From NCBI GenBank assembly GCA_963931605.1, contig OZ007031.1:1426001-1490000 (forward strand): a DNA stretch of 64,000 bases. Direction: 5' to 3'. Under the pieces are notes generated by a model. It was not told the origin of the DNA, did no database searches, and was given only the letters and a program-made list of their open reading frames with translations. Shown piece after piece: positions 51,932 through 60,302 of the stretch (position 1 is its first letter; every line of letters starts with the position of its first letter). The position numbers and the translations under genes were made by a program. The stretch is from CALUOB01 sp944322305 (lineage in GTDB: Bacteria; Actinomycetota; Coriobacteriia; Coriobacteriales; Coriobacteriaceae).

Positions 51932-53065
51932 CTAGTCAGTCGCGTCGTTATCGTTGTGAGGCGCAGACGCTCCCGCGTGGGCATGCTTGCCTGGGGTTTC
52001 GTGCCCGGGCTGGCGCTTGCTGCCGGCAAGGCGGGCCTTGCGCCTCGGGCGATCCTTGCGCTTTGACCTGCGGCTGCGCCTGGTTGCACCGCCGAACGCA
52101 AGCCAGCCGCGCCGATGGAAAAACGCAATCTCAAGCGCCGCCACGACCACGCAAAGGGTCACCGCGAACGGGTAGCCCCACGGCGCGTCGACAAGCACCA
52201 TGTGCGGGAAGTTCATGCCGTACCACCCGGTGATGAACGTGAGCGGCATGGCGATGGTGGCCACCACGGTGAGCCACTGCATCACGTTGTTCTGCCGCAC
52301 GTCGATACTCTCTTGGTACAGGCTGTGCACCTGCAGGCTGTAATCTTGCAGCGACTCAAGCCGCGTGGACAGGCGATCGAGCTGGCGCGAGAGCATCCGC
52401 AGCTGCGCACGGTCGCCCGGGGCAACAACGCTGCCGCCCTTCTCGGCCAGCAGGTCTGTCAGGTCGGACATGCCCTGGTAAAAGGCGTCAAGCCCCAGCA
52501 TGCGACGCGTGTCGGCCATCATCATGGCGCGGTTCACGCGCGTGCACCCCTCCAAGATCTGCTCCTCCAGCCGCTCGATGTCGTCGCGCACCATCGAGAG
52601 CTTGGCAGGATGGTCGCGCAGCTGCGCGCTGAGCAGGGCGCAGAGCACGGCAGCCGGCGTTTCTACCGCGGTCTTCTCGGCGGCCAGGTGCTTGAGGAAC
52701 GTGGGGCACAGCCCGCTGGCATCCACCAGCGCAAGCGTGCGCGCCGTGAGGACAAAGGCAAAGCGCCGGGCACCCGCGGCACGCTGCGCGCCGGGCGACA
52801 TCACCACCGCGCCCGCCGCCTCGGCCTCGCCGCACTCCACAAAGGGGATGGCGGCGTGCGGCAGCTGGCGCAGCACCTCCGCACCCAAGGGCGAGAAGCT
52901 GCAGGCAGCGGCCTCGTCGGGCGAGAAGAGCTCGACGGCGCAGACTCCGGAGGCAACGTCGGGCGCAGGTGCCGACGCCGCTGCCGACGGATCGCCGGAG
53001 CGCACAGAGCCGCTCTCCTCGACCTCAACCAATGCGCCGCTGCGCAGCTCCCATCGCATGCCCAT
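51932..53065 (-). CDS. corA: CorA-family Mg2+/divalent metal transporter
   Basis: This is a 377-residue channel. A long cytoplasmic N-terminal domain ends in the helix LSRQLDRLSTRLESLQDYSLQVHSLYQ. The two membrane helices are VMQWLTVVATIAMPLTFITGWYGMNFP, carrying the signature GMN (about residues 283-285), and YPFAVTLCVVVAALEIAFF. A very basic C-terminal tail of about 50 residues is added. The ATG at 53065 has AAGGAGG five bases upstream. Confidence 0.93.
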   Translation of the reverse strand: MGMRWELRSGALVEVEESGSVRSGDPSAAASAPAPDVASGVCAVELFSPDEAAACSFSPLGAEVLRQLPHAAIPFVECGEAEAAGAVVMSPGAQRAAGARRFAFVLTARTLALVDASGLCPTFLKHLAAEKTAVETPAAVLCALLSAQLRDHPAKLSMVRDDIERLEEQILEGCTRVNRAMMMADTRRMLGLDAFYQGMSDLTDLLAEKGGSVVAPGDRAQLRMLSRQLDRLSTRLESLQDYSLQVHSLYQESIDVRQNNVMQWLTVVATIAMPLTFITGWYGMNFPHMVLVDAPWGYPFAVTLCVVVAALEIAFFHRRGWLAFGGATRRSRRSKRKDRPRRKARLAGSKRQPGHETPGKHAHAGASAPHNDNDATD

Positions 53066-53228
53066 GCCGACCTCCTTCCGCTTGGCCCCTTTGTACCCGT
53101 TTCCGCACGGTCGCCGCATGCACCCCATGACGCCGTGCGCATGCGCCAAATTAGGCCGTGCTTTATTTGGCGCATGCGGCTAGTGCGCGGGACTCGGGGC
53201 AACGTAGCGCAACCGCAACCTGCGAAAC

Positions 53229-53573
53229 CTATAGCGCAGCGGCCTTGGCCCACGGCTTGATCTTCTTGAGCTCGGGCTCAAGCCGACGCCGAGCCATTTC
53301 GGTGTCGTACGCCACCTGCGCTCGCAACCAATACCCGTCGCTCAGGCCAAAGAAGCGGCATAAGCGCAAATCCGTGTCGGCCGTAACGGCGCGGCGTCCC
53401 AGCACGATCTGGCCGATGCGTTGCGCGGGAATACCCGTCTCTTTTGCAAGGCGGTATTGGGAAATGCCCAGAGGCTCGAGAAACTCCTCTTTGAGCAGCT
53501 CGCCGGGCGTAACCGGATCGAGCCGGACGCTTTCTGCGTCACGGCCCTCAGTGGTAGTCGACGATCTCGACAT
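53229..53573 (-). CDS. higA: HigA-family antitoxin (XRE helix-turn-helix)
   Basis: This is a 114-residue protein with PVTPGELLKEEFLEPLGISQYRLAKETGIPAQRIGQIVLGRRAVTADTDLRL (quoted in pieces), the HigA/VapI helix-turn-helix. It should neutralise HigB and repress the operon. It overlaps the toxin gene by 26 bp, in toxin-first order as in other higBA modules. Confidence 0.92.
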   Translation of the reverse strand: MSRSSTTTEGRDAESVRLDPVTPGELLKEEFLEPLGISQYRLAKETGIPAQRIGQIVLGRRAVTADTDLRLCRFFGLSDGYWLRAQVAYDTEMARRRLEPELKKIKPWAKAAAL

Positions 53574-53820
53574 CCTCAGCGCCTCCCTCCGTCCAGCTGA
53601 AGCACAGCCGGTACTGATCGTTGATGCGGATGCTATGTTGACCTGCGCGATCGCCTTTCAGCGCTTCGAGCCTGTTGCCGGGAGGAACGCGCAGGTCTGC
53701 GAGCTCCCCCGCAACCTGCAGTTGCCGCAGCTTCCTCAAGGCGACGCGCTCAAACGCACGAAAGCGATTGACGCGGTAGCCCTCGGCCAAGCGGTGCGTG
53801 TCCTCATCCTTAAACGACAC
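53548..53820 (-). CDS. higB: HigB-family toxin (RelE superfamily mRNA interferase)
   Basis: This 90-residue basic protein begins VSFKDEDTHRLAEG, like HigB. It has VALRKLRQLQVAGELADLRVPPGNRLEALKGDR and ends SIRINDQYRLCFSW...DVEIVDYH, the classic RelE/HigB active face. The GTG at 53820 has AAGGAG 11 bases upstream. It is directly upstream of higA. Confidence 0.92.
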   Translation of the reverse strand: MSFKDEDTHRLAEGYRVNRFRAFERVALRKLRQLQVAGELADLRVPPGNRLEALKGDRAGQHSIRINDQYRLCFSWTEGGAEDVEIVDYH

Positions 53821-53859
53821 GATTATAGTAACTCCTTGCGTTATTATCGTCAAACGTTA

Positions 53860-53910
53860 CTACCATCATTTACAACTCGAGTATAGTATATTTTATATTG
53901 TATATAATGA
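53860..53910. promoter_or_regulatory. AT-rich island between higBA and alkD
   Basis: About 50 bp of nearly pure A+T, including ATAGTATATTTTATATTGTATATAATG, interrupts a high-GC region; several -10-like TATAAT/TATACT hexamers read on both strands. TAACG repeats lie just left, at about 53840-53855. It is probably a divergent promoter/operator for higBA and perhaps alkD, carried in with the toxin-antitoxin module. Confidence 0.5.
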
Positions 53911-54024
53911 TTGATGCCTGTGGAGGCCGATCACGCCCCTCCCGACCTGCGCCCCGTGAGGCCGTGCGCAAGTTGGCACAGACGCCGAGTACAATGGGAC
54001 GTATTACGGGACAGGAGGGGCACC

Positions 54025-54792
54025 ATGGCAGAAGAGCGCAGCAACGACACGCTGGCACGGATACGCCAAGAGCTTGAGGAGCTTGCCGACCCGGCGTACC
54101 GCACGTTCCAGGCCAAGCTGGTGCCAACGGTGGACCCCGCGCGCATCCTTGGCGTGCGCACGCCGGCCCTGCGCTCGTATGCCAAGCGCTTGCTGCTCGA
54201 GCGGCCCGGTGACGCTCAGGCGTTTCTCGCCGCTTCCCCGCACGAGACATACGACGAGATGAACCTCCACGGCGAGCTTATCGGCCGCATGAGCCGCACG
54301 CCTGAACAGGCCTTTGGGCTGCTCGACGCCTTTCTTCCCTGGGTGGACAACTGGGCCACCTGCGACCTTGTCCGCGTGCCCGCCTTTGCGCGCGACCTGC
54401 CTGCCGTGCTCGAGAAGATCCGCGGCTGGATCGGCGCCGAGCCCGAGTACACCGTGCGCTTCGGCGTGGTGCAGCTGATGACGCTGTTTTTAGATGACGC
54501 GTTCGACCCCGAGCAGCTGCAGTGGGTGGCGGCCATCAGCCGGCCGGAGTACTACGTCAACATGGCGCGTGCGTGGTACTTCTCGTTTGCGCTGGTAAAA
54601 CAGCCGGCGGCAACACTGCCGCTTTTTGAGCAGCGCCCCGTCGCGCTGGACGCCTGGACGCACAACAAGGCGCTTCAAAAGGCGCGCGAGAGCCGCCGCG
54701 TCACGCCTGAGCAGAAGGCTTACCTGCGGTCGCTCAAGGTTAACCGCGGCGCTGGCACCCCAGCTCCGGTTGATCGCGATTCCGGCAGGTAA
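54025..54792 (+). CDS. DNA alkylation repair protein, AlkD-like
   Basis: This 255-residue HEAT-repeat DNA glycosylase-fold protein carries the family stretches AYRTFQAKLVPTVDPARILGVRTPALRSYAK, HETYDEMNLHGELIG, FLPWVDNWATCDLV and the C-terminal HNKALQKARES. The ATG at 54025 has AGGAGGGG four bases upstream. The last 17 or so codons (VNRGAGTPAPVDRDSGR) are DNA of repeat array F, so the natural C-terminus seems to have been extended into the array. Confidence 0.9.
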   Translation: MAEERSNDTLARIRQELEELADPAYRTFQAKLVPTVDPARILGVRTPALRSYAKRLLLERPGDAQAFLAASPHETYDEMNLHGELIGRMSRTPEQAFGLLDAFLPWVDNWATCDLVRVPAFARDLPAVLEKIRGWIGAEPEYTVRFGVVQLMTLFLDDAFDPEQLQWVAAISRPEYYVNMARAWYFSFALVKQPAATLPLFEQRPVALDAWTHNKALQKARESRRVTPEQKAYLRSLKVNRGAGTPAPVDRDSGR

Positions 54793-54997
54793 TTCTCGTT
54801 TAACCGCTCTGACGTCACGCAACTCCTGGATTTCCCGGAGTTGAGTGCCGTTTGCGCGACCAAATGCCCCGGCGATGACGAAGCAGCGATCAACCAAGCG
54901 CTTAGATGCCACGTTGGCGACCAACCGGAGGTGGCCCCTGCCCTGCAGGTCGTCTTGGCGACCAACCACTCCCCGCCATCCCCCTCTGCCGTCCAAC
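54738..54997. repeat. 30-bp-phased inverted array F (GCGACCAACC family)
   Basis: Left units (GGTTGATCGC type) start at 54738, 54768 and 54798; the first two lie inside alkD. Inverted units start at 54856, 54886, 54917, 54958 and 54988. Steps are 30, 31 and 41 bp as in array A. The inner gap 54808-54855 is exactly 48 bp. AACTCC...GGAGTT sits precisely on the symmetry axis. Confidence 0.85.
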
Positions 54998-55017
54998 GAG
55001 CGCAGCTAACCGCCAGC

Positions 55018-55169
55018 GGTGCAAAGGGGCAGGAGACCCCGCGCCGCGCGCGTGTCGCGGTTGACCGCGAGGCGAGCCGTCTCGAGCGGTTCGCTTTGTG
55101 CCGCGTGCGCGCGTGTCGCGAGGTCTCCTGCGACGCATCCCAAAACAAAGTCCCCTGTCCCTTTGCACC
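55018..55169. repeat. Nested REP-like inverted repeat
   Basis: GGTGCAAAGG (55018) pairs with CCTTTGCACC (ending 55169), and inside them GCAGGAGACC (55029) pairs with GGTCTCCTGC (55122). The right arm holds CCCCTGTCCCTTTG, also seen at 60190-60206. It fills the rest of the alkD-to-Pip gap; no gene seen. Confidence 0.6.
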
Positions 55170-55292
55170 GTTGCCGTGCAACTTTTTTTGAATTCTTTTC
55201 AAAAATGTCGGTAGAGCACATAGAAACCGGGTATCTCCGCAGAATTAGGGAAATACGCCAAACCCCGTATTGATTAATCGCAAGGGGGACCC

Positions 55293-57872
55293 ATGGAAAC
55301 CGTCGTGCGCATCTTTGTCCGTGACCTCAAACGCGTCCTGCGCAATCCCGCAGCCGTCCTCGTCACCATCGGCGTGTGCATCATTCCCTCGCTCTACGCC
55401 TGGATCAACATCCGCGCCAACTGGAACCCCTACGAGAACACCTCCACCGTTCCGGTCGCCGTCGTCATCGAGGACACGGGTGCCGACATCCCGGACATGG
55501 GGCATGTCAACGCCGGCGACATGGTCCGCCAGCGTCTGGAGGAAAACGACCAGCTCAACTGGATATTCGACAACAGCAAGCAACAAGCCATCGATAGCGT
55601 CCGCGACGGCAGCGCCTTTGCCGCCTTCATCATCCCGAGCGACTTCACCTCCACGCTCTCGGGCGTGCTTGACGGCCACGCACAGTCGGCCCACATCGAC
55701 TACTACGTGAACGAGAAGGAAAACGCCATCGCCCCAAAGGTGACCGACACGGGCGCCACGACGCTCGAGAGCCAGATCTCGAGCGAGTTCGTCCGCGTCG
55801 TGGGAGAAGTGGCGAGCGAGAAGCTTAAGAGCGCCTCGGGCGAGGCGCTCGACACCGCGCGCAACGGCATTGACAGCACCGCGAGCACCCTGCGCAAGGC
55901 GGCCTCGCAGGCCTCCGAGCTCGCCGACGGCCTCGCAGACATGGATGCCGCCATTGCCGCCTCACGCAACGCCATCGCAGATGCGCGCAGCTCGCTTTCG
56001 AGCGCCTCGACCCAGGCAAGCACGCTCGCCGGCAACCTCGATCACGCGCTCGAGCGCGCCAAGAGCATGCGCGGTGACGCCCGCACCCTGGCGAGCGACC
56101 TGTCCGGCGCCCTCTCTGACGCCAGCGGCACGCTCGCCGACCTGTCATCGAACGCCGCCTACGACATCGGCGCCATCACCGGTGACATCGGCTGGGCCCA
56201 GGGCACCATCGACAACGCCATCGCGGCTGTGCGCTCGCTCGACGGCACCGTGCAGACCTTCAAAATCTCTCTCGAGTCCGTACGCACGTCCATCCTCGAG
56301 CTTCCCGTCGCAGACGGCGAGCAGGAAACCATCCGCAACGACATCGTCAGCGATCTCGATACCGAAATCTCGGTGCTCGTCACGCTCACCGACGGCCAAA
56401 AGGAGCAGCTCGATCAGCTGCAGAGCGTCTCGGACGCCATCAAGGCGGACGCCGATGCCGTGCGCGGCCTCTCTGCCTCGGTAAACGATGCCGTGCAAAG
56501 CGGCGCTCGCAGCCTGAGCGACCTGCAGTCGGGTCTCGCCGACGATACCTCAGGCGACATCTCTTCCGCGCTCAACGACTTCGCCGACGCCGGAAGCCAC
56601 CTCACGGGCACGCTGGAGGCCATCGGCCCGGCGACCGACCAGGCGAACGCGCTGCTCGCTGAGCTCGACAGCCTGCTCGCGCAGACCGTCACCCTGGCAG
56701 ACGACACGGCCGAGACCCTCCGCGTCGCAGGCGGGCAGATCGGCAGCATGGCGGACGACATCGACGCCCTCTCGAGCGCGCAGGCCTTTGCGGAGCTGGA
56801 CAAGGTCGCCCAGCTCGACCCCGCGCATATGGGCAGCTACCTGAGCGCGCCCATCACGATGGAGAACCACCCGGTCTTCCCCGTGGAGAACTACGGCTCA
56901 GGCGTCGCCCCGTTCTACACGAACCTCGCCCTGTGGGTGGGCGGCTTTGTCCTCGTCGCCATCTTCAAGCTTGAAGTGGATCCCGAGGGCGTGGGCACGT
57001 TCCAGCCCTGGCAGGGCTTTCTCGGCCGGTGGCTCCTGCTCGCCATGCTCGGCCAAGTGCAGGCAATCATCTGCTGCACCGGCGACATCGTGCTCGGCAT
57101 CCAATGCGTCTCGCCCGTGGCCTACGTGGCGGCGGGCATGGTCGCCTCGCTCGTCTACGTCCTCATCGTCTATGCGCTCGCCATCTCCTTCAAGCACATC
57201 GGCAAGGCCCTCGGCGTGCTGCTCGTGGTGCTCCAGATCCCGGGCGCGGCGGGCACCTACCCCATCGAGATGATGCCCGGCTTCTTCCAGGCGCTCCATC
57301 CCTGGCTTCCCTTCACCTACGGCATCGACGCCATGCGCGAGGCGGTGGCTGGCTTCTACGACGGCGCCTACGCAGCGAACCTGGGGGTGCTCCTGCTGTT
57401 CTGCATACCCGCGCTCGTCATCGGCATCGGCGCCCGCCGCCGCCTCGTTAGCGTGAACGCGCTGTTCGACCGCAGGCTCGCCGAGACCGACCTCATGATT
57501 GCCGAGCACGTGGGAGCAGATGCCGCCCTTGCGGATCCAAGCCGCACGGCGCGCATCTCCAGCGTGCTGAACGACCCCGCCCGCGCCGAGCGCTTCGAGC
57601 GCGCCTATCCCGTCCTCGTGCACCGCGGAATCGTCGCGCTCGCGTGCGAGGCCGTGCTGCTCGTGGTGCTCCAGTTCGTCCTGGCGGACCCGCTGCCGCT
57701 GCTGATCTGCTGGATCGTCGCGCTCACGGCAACCTGCACCTACCTCATCGTCGTGGAGTTCCTGCATGCGCGGTCCCAGCGCGCCCTTGCCGCCGCGCCC
57801 GCGCAGCATCTTCACATCCGCGCCGCGGACCCCGCCGCCGCAAACGCCTCCACCGAATCCGAAAGGTCCTGA
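55293..57872 (+). CDS. YhgE/Pip-family membrane protein, first of a pair
   Basis: This is an 859-residue protein of the phage-infection-protein/ABC-2-like family. The signature opening RDLKRVLRNPAAVLVTIGVCIIPSLYAWINIRANWNPYEN includes the first helix. A large extracellular region with long coiled-coil stretches (about residues 190-500) follows. Five or so C-terminal helices include FYTNLALWVGGFVLVAIFKL and VYVLIVYALAISFKHIG. The tail is cytoplasmic. AGGGGG lies four bases before the ATG. Family members are linked to phage receptors and type VII secretion; here the role is unknown. It overlaps the next gene by one base. Confidence 0.92.
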   Translation: METVVRIFVRDLKRVLRNPAAVLVTIGVCIIPSLYAWINIRANWNPYENTSTVPVAVVIEDTGADIPDMGHVNAGDMVRQRLEENDQLNWIFDNSKQQAIDSVRDGSAFAAFIIPSDFTSTLSGVLDGHAQSAHIDYYVNEKENAIAPKVTDTGATTLESQISSEFVRVVGEVASEKLKSASGEALDTARNGIDSTASTLRKAASQASELADGLADMDAAIAASRNAIADARSSLSSASTQASTLAGNLDHALERAKSMRGDARTLASDLSGALSDASGTLADLSSNAAYDIGAITGDIGWAQGTIDNAIAAVRSLDGTVQTFKISLESVRTSILELPVADGEQETIRNDIVSDLDTEISVLVTLTDGQKEQLDQLQSVSDAIKADADAVRGLSASVNDAVQSGARSLSDLQSGLADDTSGDISSALNDFADAGSHLTGTLEAIGPATDQANALLAELDSLLAQTVTLADDTAETLRVAGGQIGSMADDIDALSSAQAFAELDKVAQLDPAHMGSYLSAPITMENHPVFPVENYGSGVAPFYTNLALWVGGFVLVAIFKLEVDPEGVGTFQPWQGFLGRWLLLAMLGQVQAIICCTGDIVLGIQCVSPVAYVAAGMVASLVYVLIVYALAISFKHIGKALGVLLVVLQIPGAAGTYPIEMMPGFFQALHPWLPFTYGIDAMREAVAGFYDGAYAANLGVLLLFCIPALVIGIGARRRLVSVNALFDRRLAETDLMIAEHVGADAALADPSRTARISSVLNDPARAERFERAYPVLVHRGIVALACEAVLLVVLQFVLADPLPLLICWIVALTATCTYLIVVEFLHARSQRALAAAPAQHLHIRAADPAAANASTESERS

Positions 57873-60106
57873 TGACCATGTATCGCCTGCTCTCCTTCAT
57901 CCGTCGCGACGCTCGGCACGCATACGCCAACGCCGTGAGCATCGTCGTCATGGTCGGCATCCTCGTCGTGCCGTCGTTCTACGCGTGGTTCAACATCGCC
58001 GGAAGCTGGGACCCTTACGGCAACACAAAGAACCTCAAGGTCGCCCTTGTAAACGAGGACGCAGGTTACGAAAGCGACCTCGTGCCCCTGAAGCTCAACC
58101 TTGGCGACGAGGTCGTCTCCACCCTTCTGGAGTCCAGCTCGATCGGCTACGAGCCCGTCGCGCGTGACGAAGCGGAATCCGGCCTTGCCGCCGGCTCCTA
58201 CTACGCCGCCCTCATCATCCCCAAGGACTTCTCCTCCTGCTTGCTCAGCGGCCTGGGCGGAGAGGCGCGTCAGGCGAAGGTCACGTTCATGCAGAACCAG
58301 AAGACGAACGCCATCGCCGAGATCGTGACGAACGAGGCGTCCTCCTCCATCCAGGAGGATATCGACACAGGCTTCGCCAAAGCCGTTACCGACGTGGGAA
58401 CAGGCGCTCTGAAGCAGCTTTCCAGCATGCTCGACGACGGGCAGCTCGCGACCGTCGCGCGTGCCATGGAGTCCGCGCTCGACGGAAGCGCGCAGACCCT
58501 CTCGAGCACCGCCAGCAGCGTTCAGGCGGCAGGCGACCTCGTCGGGTCCGCCCAGCGCCTGCTCGATGCGAGCCCTACGTCGCTTTCTGCCCTGACCGAC
58601 ACCGAGGGCGGCCTCGCCGCCGCCCTGCGCGACGGCGCCAACGGCGTGCGCGGGCTCGACGGCACGCTCAAGAACACCACCGCCTCCGTAAAGGGCGCGC
58701 TTGACGCCGGGGCTGCGAGCCTGGACGGCGTGAGCGATGCGATCGGCAGCGCCATGGAAACCGCTGGCGGGCACATCGAACGCTTGACGTCGGCCCTCAC
58801 AACTGTTGACAGCACCATCCAGCAGCGGCTCGACGCGCTGCGCACCGTCGCCGACAGCCTGAATGGCCAAGACACGCTCGTTAAGCAGATGGAAAGCCAC
58901 TACCAGGTCGGCTCAGCCGGGTACACGAAGATCCACGAGGTCAGCCTGACCATCGACGGGCTCTCGGACCGCGTCGACCTTGCTATCAAAGAGCTCGAGA
59001 ACCTCTCGGCGGGCATCGAGGGCACCGTCGGCGACCTTGAGCAGGGGCGCACCGATGCCGAAGGCGCGCAAGCCGAGCTCACCCAAATGGTCGCCGACGC
59101 GCAAAGCGCGCTCAGCACCGCCGGCGACTCGCTCAGCACCTCACTCGACAGCTCGCTTACAGACCTCGCCAGCACCTTACAGGCCACCGCGAACGGTGCG
59201 GACACCGCGCTTCAGGACCTCGAGCAGACCGGTGCCGCCGTGGCCGCCGCCACCCAAGCGGCAAGCGGCAACATGGACGGAATGCACGCCACGCTCGGCC
59301 ATACGGCTGAGAACCTCGAGAGCGCCGCGACGCGCATCAGCGAGCTGCAGGGCGAGCTGTCCGACGCCCTCGATTCGTCCGACATGGACCAGGTGCGCAC
59401 GATTCTTCTGACCTCGCCGGCAGAGCTCGGCGCCTTTATGGCCGAGCCCGTGAGCATCGAGCGCCACGCGGTCTTCCCCGTCGAGAACAACGGATCCGCC
59501 ATGGCACCCTTCTACACGACGCTCGCCATCTGGATCGGCGGGGTGGTCCTCGCCGCGCTCATCAAGGCGACGCCGAGCGCACGGGCGCTTCGGGAGACGG
59601 GATGCACGGTGACGCAGGCCTACCTCGGGCGCCTGGCGCTCTTCTGCGGCACCGGCATCATACAGGCGGCCATCATCTGCATCGGCGACGTCGGCTACCT
59701 CGGCGTGCAATGCGCCCACCCGGGGCTCTTCCTGCTCGCCGGGTGCCTCGCGTCCGTCGTGTTCATCAGCATCATCTTTGCGTTGACCTCGTCGTTCGGC
59801 GACATCGGCAAGGCGGTCGCCGTTGTCCTCATGGTCGTGCAAGTGGCCGGCGCCGGCGGAACGTTTCCCGCCCAGATGCTGCCCCCGGTGTTCCAGATGA
59901 TCTACGAGTGGCTGCCCTTCGTGCATGCGGAGGGTGCCATGCGCGCAGCGCTCTTCGGTGTCTACAACGGCGACTTCTGGGTTCAGCTGGCCATTCTCGC
60001 CGCTTACGCCGTGCCCGCGCTCGCGCTCGGCCTGCTGCTGCGCCGCCCGACGGCGCACGCCGTCAAGCGCTTCGAGGAAGCCCTCGAATCGACACGGGTG
60101 ATGTAG
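57872..60106 (+). CDS. YhgE/Pip-family membrane protein, second of a pair
   Basis: This 744-residue paralog of the preceding protein has the same plan. The N-terminal helix reads SIVVMVGILVVPSFYAWFNIAGSWDPYGN. A Ser/Thr/Ala-rich coiled-coil ectodomain and a C-terminal helix bundle (FYTTLAIWIGGVVLAALIKA ... FGDIGKAVAVVLMVVQVAGAGGTFPAQMLPP) follow. TGATG joins the stop of the first gene to this start, so the two are translationally coupled and probably form a hetero-oligomer. A hairpin follows the stop. Confidence 0.92.
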   Translation: MTMYRLLSFIRRDARHAYANAVSIVVMVGILVVPSFYAWFNIAGSWDPYGNTKNLKVALVNEDAGYESDLVPLKLNLGDEVVSTLLESSSIGYEPVARDEAESGLAAGSYYAALIIPKDFSSCLLSGLGGEARQAKVTFMQNQKTNAIAEIVTNEASSSIQEDIDTGFAKAVTDVGTGALKQLSSMLDDGQLATVARAMESALDGSAQTLSSTASSVQAAGDLVGSAQRLLDASPTSLSALTDTEGGLAAALRDGANGVRGLDGTLKNTTASVKGALDAGAASLDGVSDAIGSAMETAGGHIERLTSALTTVDSTIQQRLDALRTVADSLNGQDTLVKQMESHYQVGSAGYTKIHEVSLTIDGLSDRVDLAIKELENLSAGIEGTVGDLEQGRTDAEGAQAELTQMVADAQSALSTAGDSLSTSLDSSLTDLASTLQATANGADTALQDLEQTGAAVAAATQAASGNMDGMHATLGHTAENLESAATRISELQGELSDALDSSDMDQVRTILLTSPAELGAFMAEPVSIERHAVFPVENNGSAMAPFYTTLAIWIGGVVLAALIKATPSARALRETGCTVTQAYLGRLALFCGTGIIQAAIICIGDVGYLGVQCAHPGLFLLAGCLASVVFISIIFALTSSFGDIGKAVAVVLMVVQVAGAGGTFPAQMLPPVFQMIYEWLPFVHAEGAMRAALFGVYNGDFWVQLAILAAYAVPALALGLLLRRPTAHAVKRFEEALESTRVM

Positions 60107-60111
60107 ATGGC

Positions 60112-60147
60112 GGGCGAGGTGCGGCGCAGGATCGCCGCACCTCGCCC
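60112..60147 (+). terminator. Terminator-like hairpin after the Pip pair
   Basis: GGGCGAGGTGCGGCG and its complement make a perfect 15-bp stem with a six-base loop, 5 bp past the stop codon. No T-tract is present. Confidence 0.6.
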
Positions 60148-60181
60148 GAGCAGCCCGTGCGCAGGCAGGAAATTTGGCCGC

Positions 60182-60212
60182 CCGCCACAAAGCCCCTGTC
60201 CCTTTGTGGCGG
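60182..60212. repeat. REP-like hairpin (CCTGTCC loop)
   Basis: CCGCCACAAAG and CTTTGTGGCGG pair perfectly around CCCCTGTCC. The loop and CTTTG flank match the right arm of the repeat at 55018-55169. Confidence 0.65.
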
Positions 60213-60226
60213 TACCGCGGGGCAAA

Positions 60227-60302
60227 GCCCCTTTCCCTCGCGCGTCCCGCGCGGCCCTTCTTCCACACCACGGGCCGTGCGGGACACACGAGGGAAAGGG
60301 GC
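60227..60302. promoter_or_regulatory. Long hairpin that hides the integrase ribosome site
   Basis: The left arm GCCCCTTTCCCTCG-N3-GTCCCGC (60227-60250) pairs perfectly with the right arm GCGGGAC-N3-CGAGGGAAAGGGGC (60279-60302). The right arm includes the GGGAAAGGGG ribosome-site-like sequence in front of the integrase. If it forms in mRNA it should block integrase translation; it may also mark the element boundary. Confidence 0.6.
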
